Shown piece by piece: positions 26,501 to 38,500 of a stretch of DNA of 64,000 bases. The stretch is from positions 2,981,001 through 3,045,000 of the forward strand of contig OX365953.1 in assembly GCA_947247005.1 (NCBI GenBank), given 5' to 3'. The stretch is from Spisula solida. Taxonomy: Eukaryota > Mollusca > Bivalvia > Venerida > Mactridae. The notes under the pieces are model-generated. The model searched no databases. It saw only the letters and a list, made by a program, of their open reading frames with translations, and had not been told where the DNA came from. Made by a program: the position numbers and the translations under genes. Each line of letters opens with the position of its first letter. The stretch's first letter is position 1.

Positions 26501-29500
26501 CTTCAGCCTTAGGAGTCGGGCTGTACCCTTTAGCCTTAGGGGTAGGGTGCTGTACCCTTAAGCCTTAAGAGCCGGGTGCTGTACCCTTTAGCCTTAGGAG
26601 GAGGGTGCTGTACCCTTAAGCCTTAGGGGTAGGGTGCTGTACCCTTAAGCCTTAAGAGCCGGGTGCTGTACCCTTTAGCCTTAGGAGGAGGGTGCTGTAC
26701 CCTTAAGCCTTAGGAGTCGGGTGCTGTATCCTTTAGCCTTAGGAGGAGGGTGCTGTACCCTTAAGCCTTAGGAGTCAGGTGCTGTATCCTTTAGCCTTAG
26801 GAGTCGGGTGCTGTACCCTTAAGCCTTAGGAGGAGGGTGCTGTACCTTTAAGCCTTAGGAGGAGGATGCTGTACCCTTCAGCCTTAGGACGAGGGTGCTG
26901 TACCCTTTAGCCTTAGAAGTCGGGTGCTGTACCCTTCAGCCCTAGGAGTCAGGTGCTGTACCCTTAAGCCTTAGAAGTCGGGTGCTGTACCCTTCAGCTC
27001 TAGGAGTCAGGTGCTGTACCCTTAAGCCTTAGAAGTCGGGTGCTGTACCCTTCAGCCCTAGGAGTCGGGTGCTGTATCCTTCAGCCTTAGGAGTCGGGCT
27101 GTACCCTTTAGCCTTAGGAGTAGGGTGCTGTACCCTTAAGCCTTAGGAGTCGGGTGCTGTACCCTTCAGCCCAAGGAGTAGGGTGCTGTATCCTTCAGCC
27201 TTAGGAGTCCGGCTGTACCCTTTAGCCTTAGGGGTAGGGTGCTGTACCCTTAAGCCTTAAGAGCCGGGTGCTGTACCCTTTAGCCTTAGGAGGAGGGTGC
27301 TGTACCCTTAAGCCTTAGGAGTCGGGTGCTGTATCCTTTAGCCTTAGGAGGAGGGTGCTGTACCCTTCAGCCTTAGGACGAGGGTGCTGTACCCTTTAGC
27401 CTTAGAAGTCGGGTGCTGTACCCTTCAGCCCTAGGAGTCAGGTGCTGTACCCTTAAGCCTTAGAAGTCGGGTGCTGTACCCTTCAGCTCTAGCAGTCAGG
27501 TGCTGTACCCTTAAGCCTTAGAAGTCGGGTGCTGTACCCTTCAGCCCTAGGAGTCGGTGCTGTATCCTTCAGCCTTAGGAGTCGGGCTGTACCCTTTAGC
27601 CTTAGGAGTAGGGTGCTGTACCCTTAAGCCTTAGGAGTCGGGTGCTGTACCCTTCAGCCCAAGGAGTAGGGTGCTGTATCCTTCAGCCTTAGGAGTCCGG
27701 CTGTACCCTTTAGCCTTAGGGGTAGGGTGCTGTACCCTTAAGCCTTAAGAGCCGGGTGCTGTACCCTTTAGCCTTAGGAGGAGGGTGCTGTACCCTTAAG
27801 CCTTAGGAGTCGGGTGCTGTATCCTTTAGCCTTAGGAGGAGGGTGTTGTACCCTTAAGCCTTAGGAGTCAGGTGCTGTATCCTTTAGCCTTAGGAGTCGG
27901 GTGCTGTACCCTTAAGCCTTAAGAGCCGGGTGCTGTACCCTTTAGCCTTAGGAGGAGGGTGCTGTACCCTTAAGCCTTAGGAGTCGGGTGCTGTATCCTT
28001 TAGCCTTAGGAGGAGGGTGTTGTACCCTTAAGCCTTAGGAGTCAGGTGCTGTATCCTTTAGCCTTAGGAGTCGGGTGCTGTACCCTTCAGCCCTAGGAGT
28101 CAGGTGCTGTACCCTTAAGCCTTAGAAGTCGGATGCTGTACCCTTCAACCCTAGGAGTCAGGTGTTGTACCCTTAAGCCTTAGAAGTCGGGTGCTGTACC
28201 CTTCAGCCCTAGGAGTCGGGTGCTGTACCCTTCAGCCCTAGGAGTCGGGTGCTGTACCCTTCAGCCCTAGGAGTCAGGTACTGTACCCTTCAGCCCTAGG
28301 AGTCGGGTGCTGTACCCTTAAGCCTTAGAAGTGGGGTGCTGTACCCTTCAGCCCTAGGAGTCGGGTGCTGTATCCTTAAGCCTTAGGAGTAGGGTGCTGT
28401 ACCCTTAAGCCTTAGGAGTCGGGTGCTGTACCCTTAAGCCTTAGAAGTCGGGTGCTGTACCCTTCAGCTCTAGGAGTCAGGTGCTGTACCCTTAAGCCTT
28501 AGAAGTCGGGTGCTGTACCCTTCAGCCCTAGGAGTCGGGTGCTGTATCCTTCAGCCTTAGGAGTCGGGCTGTACCCTTTAGCCTTAGGAGTAGGGTGCTG
28601 TACCCTTAAGCCTTAGGAGTCGGGTGCTGTACCCTTCAGCCTCAGGAGTATGGTGCTGTACCCTTAAGCCTTAGGAGTCAGGTGCTGTACCCTTTAGCCT
28701 TAGGAGTCGGGTGCTGTACCCTTAAGCCTTAGGAGTCGGGTGATGTACCCTTCAGCCCTAGGAGTCGGGTGCTGTACCCTTAAGCCTTAGGAGTCAGGTG
28801 CTGTACCCTTAAGCCTTAGAAGTATGGTGCTGTACCCTTAAGCCTTAGAAGTGGGGTGCTGTACCCTTCAGCCCTAGGAGTCGGGTGCTGTATCCTTAAG
28901 CCTTAGGAGTAGGGTGCTGTACCCTTAAGCCTTAGGAGTCGGGTGCTGTACCCTTAAGCCTTAGAAGTCGGGTGCTGTACCCTTCAGCTCTAGGAGTCAG
29001 GTGCTGTACCCTTAAGCCTTAGAAGTCGGGTGCTGTACCCTTCAGCCCTAGGAGTCGGGTGCTGTATCCTTCAGCCTTAGGAGTCGGGCTGTACCCTTTA
29101 GCCTTAGGAGTAGGGTGCTGTACCCTTAAGCCTTAGGAGTCGGGTGCTGTACCCTTCAGCCCAAGGAGTAGGGTGCTGTATCCTTCAGCCTTAGGAGTCC
29201 GGCTGTACCCTTTAGCCTTAGGGGTAGGGTGCTGTACCCTTAAGCCTTAAGAGCCGGGTGCTGTACCCTTTAGCCTTAGGAGGAGGGTGCTGTACCCTTA
29301 AGCCTTAGGAGTCGGGTGCTGTATCCTTTAGCCTTAGGAGGAGGGTGCTGTACCCTTCAGCCTTAGGACGAGGGTGCTGTACCCTTTAGCCTTAGAAGTC
29401 GGGTGCTGTACCCTTCAGCCCTAGGAGTCAGGTGCTGTACCCTTAAGCCTTAGAAGTCGGGTGCTGTACCCTTCAGCTCTAGCAGTCAGGTGCTGTACCC

Positions 29501-32500
29501 TTAAGCCTTAAAAGTCGGGTGCTGTACCCTTCAGCCCTAGGAGTCGGTGCTGTATCCTTCAGCCTTAGGAGTCGGGCTGTACCCTTTAGCCTTAGGAGTA
29601 GGGTGCTGTACCCTTAAGCCTTAGGAGTCGGGTGCTGTACCCTTCAGCCCAAGGAGTAGGGTGCTGTATCCTTCAGCCTTAGGAGTCCGGCTGTACCCTT
29701 TAGCCTTAGGGGTAGGGTGCTGTACCCTTAAGCCTTAAGAGCCGGGTGCTGTACCCTTTAGCCTTAGGAGGAGGGTGCTGTACCCTTAAGCCTTAGGAGT
29801 CGGGTGCTGTATCCTTTAGCCTTAGGAGGAGGGTGTTGTACCCTTAAGCCTTACGAGTCAGGTGCTGTATCCTTTAGCCTTAGGAGTCGGGTGCTGTACC
29901 CTTAAGCCTTAAGAGCCGGGTGCTGTACCCTTTAGCCTTAGGAGGAGGGTGCTGTACCCTTAAGCCTTAGGAGTCGGGTGCTGTATCCTTTAGCCTTAGG
30001 AGGAGGGTGTTGTACCCTTAAGCCTTAGGAGTCAGGTGCTGTATCCTTTAGCCTTAGGAGTCGGGTGCTGTACCCTTCAGCCCTAGGAGTCAGGTGCTGT
30101 ACCCTTAAGCCTTAGAAGTCGGGTGCTGTACCCTTCAGCCCTAGGAGTCAGGTGCTGTACCCTTAAGCCTTAGAAGTCGGATGCTGTACCCTTCAACCCT
30201 AGGAGTCAGGTGTTGTACCCTTAAGCCTTAGAAGTCGGGTGCTGTACCCTTCAGCCCTAGGAGTCGGGTGCTGTACCCTTCAGCCCTAGGAGTCGGGTGC
30301 TGTACCCTTCAGCCCTAGGAGTCAGGTACTGTACCCTTCAGCCCTAGGAGTCGGGTGCTGTACCCTTAAGCCTTAAGAGCCGGGTGCTGTACCCTTTAGC
30401 CTTAGGAGGAGGGTGCTGTACCCTTAAGCCTTAGGAGTCGGGTGCTGTATCCTTTAGCCTTAGGAGGAGGGTGTTGTACCCTTAAGCCTTACGAGTCAGG
30501 TGCTGTATCCTTTAGCCTTAGGAGTCGGGTGCTGTACCCTTAAGCCTTAAGAGCCGGGTGCTGTACCCTTTAGCCTTAGGAGGAGGGTGCTGTACCCTTA
30601 AGCCTTAGGAGTCGGGTGCTGTATCCTTTAGCCTTAGGAGGAGGGTGTTGTACCCTTAAGCCTTAGGAGTCAGGTGCTGTATCCTTTAGCCCTAGGAGTC
30701 AGGTGCTGTACCCTTAAGCCTTAGAAGTCGGGTGCTGTACCCTTCAGCCCTAGGAGTCAGGTGCTGTACCCTTAAGCCTTAGAAGTCGGATGCTGTACCC
30801 TTCAACCCTAGGAGTCAGGTGTTGTACCCTTAAGCCTTAGAAGTCGGGTGCTGTACCCTTCAGCCCTAGGAGTCGGGTGCTGTACCCTTCAGCCCTAGGA
30901 GTCGGGTGCTGTACCCTTCAGCCCTAGGAGTCAGGTACTGTACCCTTCAGCCCTAGGAGTCGGGTGCTGTACCCTTAAGCCCTAGGAGTCAGGTGCTGTA
31001 CCCTTGAGCCTTAGGAGTCGGGTGATGTACCCTTCAGCCCTAGGAGTCGGGTGCTGTACCCTTAAGCCTTAGGAGTCAGGTGCTGTACCCTTAAGCCTTA
31101 GAAGTATGGTGCTGTACCCTTAAGCCTTAGAAGTCGAGTGCTGTACCCTTCAGCCCTAGGAGTCGGGTGCTGTATCCTTAAGCCTTAGGAGTCGGGTGCT
31201 GTACCCTTCAGCCCTAGGAGTCGGGTGCTGTACCCTTAAGCCTCAGGAGTATGGTGCTGTACCCTTAAGCCTTAGGAGTCAGGTGCTGTACCCTTTAGCC
31301 TTAGGAGTCGGGTGCTGTACCCTTAAGCCTTAGGAGTCGGGTGATGTACCCTTCAGCCCTAGGAGTCGGGTGCTGTACCCTTAAGCCTTAGGAGTCAGGT
31401 GCTGTACCCTTAAGCCTTAGAAGTATGGTGCTGTACCCTTAAGCCTTAGAAGTGGGGTGCTGTACCCTTCAGCCCTAGGAGTCGGGTGCTGTATCCTTAA
31501 GCCTTAGGAGTAGGGTGCTGTACCCTTAAGCCTTAGGAGTCGGGTGATGTACCCTTCAGCCCTAGGAGTAGGGTGCTGTATCCTTAAGCCTTAGGAGCAG
31601 GGTGCTGTATCCTTAAGCCCTAGGAGTCTGATGCTGTACCCTTCAGCCCTAGGAGTAGGGTGCTGTATCCTTAAGCCTTAGGAGCAGGGTGCTGTATCCT
31701 TAAGCCTTAGGAGTCGGGTGCTGTACCCTTAAGCCTTAGGAGTCGGGTGATGTACCCTTAAGCCTTAGGAGTCGGGTGCTGTACCCTTAAGCCTTAGGAG
31801 TCGGATGCTGTATCCTTAAGCCTTAGGAGTAGGGTGCTGTACCCTTAAGCCTTAGGAGTCGGGTGCTGTATCCTTAAGCCTTAGGAGTCGGGTGCTGTAC
31901 CCTTCCATCTTAGGAGTCAGATGTTCTACCATTCAGGCTTAAGTAATAGGGTGCTCTACCTTTCTGCATAAGGAATCAGAAACTCTAGCCTTCAGCCTTA
32001 GGAGTCAGGGTCAGTTGGTCTACTCTTGAGCCTAATGAGTCAGGTGCTGTACTTTCCTGCCATAGGGGTCGGGGTCAACTTCTCTACCCTTCAGCCTGTA
32101 GGAGCCAGAATTCAGTCATGTGTAGACAAAAAAAAACTGGATTATTGGCAGTACATGCTGATTAATATCAACACAGACAACCCAGACAACACTGATATAT
32201 TGTTATTACATAATAATTAACTGCAGAAGCCCTCTATTTTCATCACAAATTAACATAAATTTGTCCTTTGCACTGTTCATAAAATATCAAAAAGTCAGAG
32301 AAAACACAGGTTTATTAACCTAGAATGATATTGGTCAGGTTTGTTTTCGCAATCCAAGCTGCTGGTTTATAATCCAATACATAAATATGTCAGAACAGTC
32401 ATAGGTCATAGCCAGTGACCCATTATTTGTTTACAATACAGCCATGCTTGGTGTTACCAAGTACATTTCCATTCATTGGCTGATAAATGGGCGTGTTTTG

Positions 32501-35500
32501 TAACCTCAATTCTGATTGGCCGAGAGTTGTTCTATGCTCTAATTGTTTACTGCTATGCTATTGGTTTACTACAGTTGTAAGTGATGAATGCAATGAGACA
32601 TACATTGTCAAGATGTAGCTGAGATATGATGTGTAACTGGAATACCATAGTTGATAAATATATGTAATACTTGAAATACATTCAGCGGAATACAAACTGT
32701 TATAGTGTTCATGTGTGAAAGGATTTAGGGCCAAATTTAGTGAAAAATTTCTGTTTCAGTGTGTTTTATTTTTCTTACTTGCTTGAAATTTTGGACTAAA
32801 AATGAGTACTAATATTATGGAAAGGGTGTATAGTTAAAGCAGTAGCCATGGTGGTGAAGTCAACAGAAAGTTTTTTAATTGATAAAAATGAAACTAATTG
32901 TATAGAGTGTGAATTGAATAGATCTAAAATGGGCGATGATAATAATAATGTGGAAGTTTTAAGTTCGCCGATCGAGAATTCGGGACCACAAGTAGGAACC
33001 TCTAAGTATACCGGTGGCGGTACCGGTCTTCAGCAACCTCTAGACAATGTTGATCTAGTGTTAACTAGTAGTGGGGGGAATTTCTCAATAACCTTACACG
33101 AGGTTATAGGCAGGTCAGTTAATTATTTGTTTTTATTCAAAATTCGGTTTAGTCCTTATGACCTTATAATAATAATATTATGATTATGCAATATCCCGAT
33201 TTGTGAATCAATTGTTATTACCTGTCACTATTAACTTGTCACCCATGAATATCCATGCTTATCCGTTGTCCAATCAGAGTTGTTATTTTAACTCATCAAA
33301 ACATTCTTACTGTACAAAAACGAAAACACACGGAGATTAATTAGCGACAGGTCAAAAGTGTTGACTAATACACAAATCTGTATAGGATATATAAATCTGT
33401 GTATTATACACAGATCCGGTGATATAATAGACCTGATTATATATGACGGTTTGTTTTTCTTCCCTCAATGCCAAAGGTTATTGGTCAATATTGGTCAATA
33501 TTGCGGGACAAAAACTGAATGACAATGCACTTAAGACCATCTCATTCTAAAGTAAACAATTTACTTCCTTAGTTATCATGCAGCTGTTGTCAAGAATAGA
33601 AATATAGGTTAGGCCAGAGTTCTTTTGTTTTTCGTTACTCGGACCCTCCTGCCCAATTTTTTGGCATTTTCAAAAAAGAAAATTTGAAAAACTGGAAAAA
33701 AACAAAATTGCATATAATGTTTTGATGATAAATGGACCAGCCTTGTATTATTATTTCATTATTTTGTTAATAATAAGTTGTATTATATTAGTGTTTCACT
33801 GCAGTGTACTAGTGTTACGATAAATTGGCTATTTTCTTGAAAACTAACACTGTTGTTGAGTGTTGATTGCTTTAAATCGAACCGTCATTGACCATTATAC
33901 ATGTACCACCATCAGCTTGTGGACTTTTTATTTTTTCCCTCCTCCTGTGGATTTTTTTCTGAAAAATGTCTGAGTAACAAAAAATTAAAAAACTCTGGCC
34001 TTACAGGATATTTTCTCTCTGAATTAAATTCAGTAGTCAGTACAAGTGTACTTGATATATGTAGAGTACATGCCCTCTAGTACAATGTACACGACAGTGT
34101 GCTTCATGAGGTACAAAATCTAGACCATTAACATGATAATACTGTGCCCACGATAATATGAAAGACGGACAGAATTTAGTATACTTAAAGAAGGTGGATG
34201 ACTCAGATAGCACATTTGTACTTAAAACATCACTGATAAATTGTACAGTACATACAATTTATCAGTGATGTTTTAAGAACAAAACTGACCATATCTGTTG
34301 TTAAACAAGTGGATTATGCTACAGTTGACCGAACCGATTCCTATTTGTAAACATCACATTTATAATCCTGAGCGCACTCTACATGTATAGCTATATATAC
34401 ATATATGTAAATAAGGCCAATATTAATATGATTTCTTGCAGACCAAAGCATTTCTTGTTATTTTTGAAAAGGTTCACTGTGGGTATATTAATTAAGATAA
34501 TTAGAAGTCTTTAAATTTTACAAAAGTTTTACTGAAATTCAAATAAATCGTACAACTGTATACATGTATATGCGTGACAAAGCCTTTTACACTGTTTGAA
34601 GTTGATACAGAAACACTCTGATTTAAATCTGACGACTTGACCTTGTTGTCCTGACGACTTGACCTCGTTGTCAGGTCAAAAATCGAAGTACTCTGATCTC
34701 ATTGTGTTAATCAATTTAGGCCACAGTTTTTGTATTATTGGGTTTATGGGGAATTTTGAAAAAAATTGCCTCGAGGAAGGAATTACAGAAAAAAACAGGA
34801 GGACCTTCAATGGGACCCTGAGCTAGGTAGGTCGCTCTCACAATGGCAGGTGAACTACCAAGGGCCATTTTGGCCCCAGTGGTTCCTTTAGCTACTGAAT
34901 CTGAAAGGTTATTTTGATACTTTGGACTACATTTCACCATGTTAAATATATGATCAAAAATTTCTAAAAATTACCGTTAACCCATAATGTTATGTATTTA
35001 TAAACGGTGCCGTAAGCAGGACAAAGGTTATAATATGCAAGCAGCTTATTATAAATTAATGCTAGTTCAATAAATGTGGCCCATTTATTGTAATAACAAA
35101 ATAATGATTATATCATAAACTGATTTTACATTAAATGAGGTGTAATATTTTTGTATTCATTTGGTAGGTTACCAATTTATGGATATAAAATCTATAAATT
35201 GATTGTAATACCGTAGTTATCCTATATCACGCACCTTCCATACATGTATGTAGTTTAACAGTTTGCCCTACATACTCGGTAACTCGCCCATATGCCGGAT
35301 AAAATCAAGTTCAACAAATTCCATTAAAGTCAACCAGACTATGGCCTATGACTCGATTAGTTACGAGAGATACAACTTTAAACTTTTTACTAATATTGTG
35401 CCAAAACTTATAACTTATATTGTGTCAAAACTTATAACTAATATTGTGCCAAAACTTATAACTTATATTGTGTCAAAACTTATAACTAATATTGTGCCAA

Positions 35501-38500
35501 AACTTATAACTAATATTGTGTCAATTTCAAAATATAGTACACAGTAAATTAGTAACTTTTCTAAAGAAATAATTAACCAGTTATCAGATGGTCATGTGCC
35601 CCACCAAGACCCTTGTCGCTATAAATAGGTAGTCTGGCTACCAAACTAGATATTATATATTTTTCAATCAATTATCATAATTTCATTTTTAGGCCAGAGT
35701 TCTTTTATTTTTCGTTACTCGGACCCTCCTGTCCAATTTTTTGGCATTTTCAAAAAAAAAAATTGAAAAACTGGAAAAAAACAAAGTTGCATATAATGTT
35801 TTGATGATAAATGGACCAGCCTTATAATAATATACAATGAGTGACAGGAAGACAGGAATTTCCTCTCCAAAATACAGGGTTCCCACGGTCAGGGAAAAGT
35901 CAGGGAAAAACATATTTTTTTCAAGGTCAGGGAAAAGTCGGGAATTATGAAATTAGTCAGGGAAATTTGGAAATTGAGCAAAAGTCAGGGAATTTTTCAT
36001 TGGAGCTGTTGCTAAGTGTCATTTCCTATGAAGAAAATACAACTGAAAAAAATTCTCGCTATGCTCGCTCAGAGTATTTCTAACTTGTATTAAATTAATG
36101 TTAATCAACATACTGCTAACCTAAACTCTTTTGTTCCATATAGAGCAAATATAGTCTCCTTTTCTCTATTTTCTTGCCATATTTTGCTCTAACAAAAAGA
36201 TGCTGATGTCGCCCTATCGCTCTAAAAAGTCAGGGAAAACTGCTCTGTGGTCAGGGAAAAATCAGGGAAAAGTCAGGGAATTTTGTCATAGAAAATTTGT
36301 GGGAACCCTGAAAATATAAATGCAAGAATTAAAGATATTGTACATCATCATTCCTGTAACATGTAACAGTATTGTTTGATGTATAATAAACTCACTAATA
36401 AATGTCAGCCAGGCTTAAAGCTTAATTCCGCTGGCATTATAATTACATAAATTCTTCTTGAATGAATTATATAACCAGATGTGTGTATTATGTGTAGATT
36501 TCTGAAGGCACAGTGAAATTTCTCCCTCATTATAGATGCCAGATTGCCATTCACATGGATACTCATCAATTAGCGTCTTCAAAATTAAGAAGTAATGATT
36601 ATCACGGTGCACAATCACGTGGTCTATGACGTCACATTTTGGTATACATCTAGACAAAAAATCATCAACAAACCATCGATTCAACGAAGAAATATTGTCG
36701 TAACTATTTCATAACGTATATATTTGTGAAATATCGTTTGTATGTTGCAAGTCCTTATATCAATGCGGACAGTTGGCAACCAAGAATATGTCCCTGTCTG
36801 CTTTAGTTTGACTGGAATAGCCTGGCAAAAATAACTGATCAAAAATCTCCAAACCGTGATTATGTACCTGTGTTTTATCGTAGAATAAAGCACAGTCACA
36901 AGTTTGGATGCATAGTAATTAAATCACGAGTGCGTATCTTACTTTAATTCTAAAAAAATCTCTGAGATCATGAATGTAGGTATATTAATTTCATCTTTCT
37001 TTCATAACGTTTTTTAGGGGCTGTCTAAGAGCATACTGGTTGCTCAGGGGTCTGGGTCAGGGGTCTGTTGGTAACACTGTGAGGTATTACTGTATTAATC
37101 ATTTACTCTACAGATCCTTGTATCGTTTATCTAAGATATTTTGATAGGTGACAGAGAAAATGTGTACCACATCTCCATATTGGTATTAAAAGAAAGGGAC
37201 AACTATGTTTGTTTACTTTAAGGTTGTAGAACTAAAATTGTTGTGCATGCAGCCCCTTTGTTATTAATGTGTAATGGTATCGACCACTTGTGTTAACATG
37301 TATAAACTTTGTGTTACATTATATCATATTGATAAAATGTGTTTAAATTGATTAGAAATTATTAAAAAAATTAATTGGGACACCTGTTACGCATTGTCTA
37401 CTTAAAAAATAGAAATTGATTAGAAATTAATTTGGACACCTGTTACACAAAAATAGAAATTGAATAGAAATTGATTAAGGCAAAAATAGAAATTGGACAA
37501 AGAAATTAATTGGGACACCTGTTACACTTGTTACACAAAATAGAAATTGATTAGAAATTAATTGGGGCACCTGTTACATACAGAACAAATCCAAAGATGA
37601 ATTGTAATACATCTGTATTGGGATAGGGTAGACACGTCATAATGTATCTTAATGATGTAAAGGGTTAATAATGGTAAGGGAGCTTATAATACAGAACTGA
37701 TGGACTGGTCGTAATTAATGAGTTGATTGATATTCATGATTGATATTCCACTACACTCCTCCCTTCTCTACTCGACTGATATTAGTATAATTATGAACTA
37801 GTAGATGTTATAATTGATGCTTAGGTACAACTTATTAACTGATGTTGATTGGAATAACACATGTACAGCTGTGTATTATAAAAAGCAGTTTGTTACCAGC
37901 ATTTGTTACTAAATCATCATTAGACCAAATTGTTTTTTGTTTATCTTTATGGTTTTCGGATTTTGTTTGAAAATTTTGCAATTCTGATCTCAAGTAGGAA
38001 ATGGAAAAATAAACAAGAGGGCTGAAAGGGATCTAGGTCATTTACCTGTCATTGTGTCAATTAACGACCTAGAGGCCCGAAATGGCCTCATGTTGTTTTT
38101 CCATTGCTCACTCAAGACAGCAAATTTTCGTTAACCAAAAAATACAAAATATTTGGCCTTAGATTCCATGCATGGAGCATTTTCTGCTGTTCAATACTTC
38201 AAGATACATGTACTCCCAGACAATGTGGTAATGCCTGATCAATATTGTTTGGAAGTCTGTAGTCTGTACAAACAGTGATGTCTGTCAGGCCAAAACTATT
38301 AATTTTGCGGTTCTGGTAACTTGCTGAAAAAGTAGGTACATGTATAGTCCAGAGAAGTTGACACAACTCTGGACCTTCAATTAGCATAATTTAACAGTTG
38401 ATATCTAGTCTATAATTATAACCCTGGTTGTATGTTTTCATATGCGGGAAGCATTGAGAAGACGCTCAATGTGTTATATACACTGTACCAACACGAATCT

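Noticed and set aside
26083..32115. CRISPR-like or telomere-like array
   Set aside because: Units are directly tandem with no unique spacers, and the genome is eukaryotic. The unit holds TACCCTTA words but not a telomere repeat, and the array is internal to an intron.
35875..36310. hAT target-site duplication around the CAGGG element
   Set aside because: The eight bases on each side are both A/T-rich but not identical, so the superfamily is left open.
36415..36899. Two adjacent minus-strand ORFs as a small gene
   Set aside because: They are in different frames, have no splice signals that would join them sensibly and no conserved motif.
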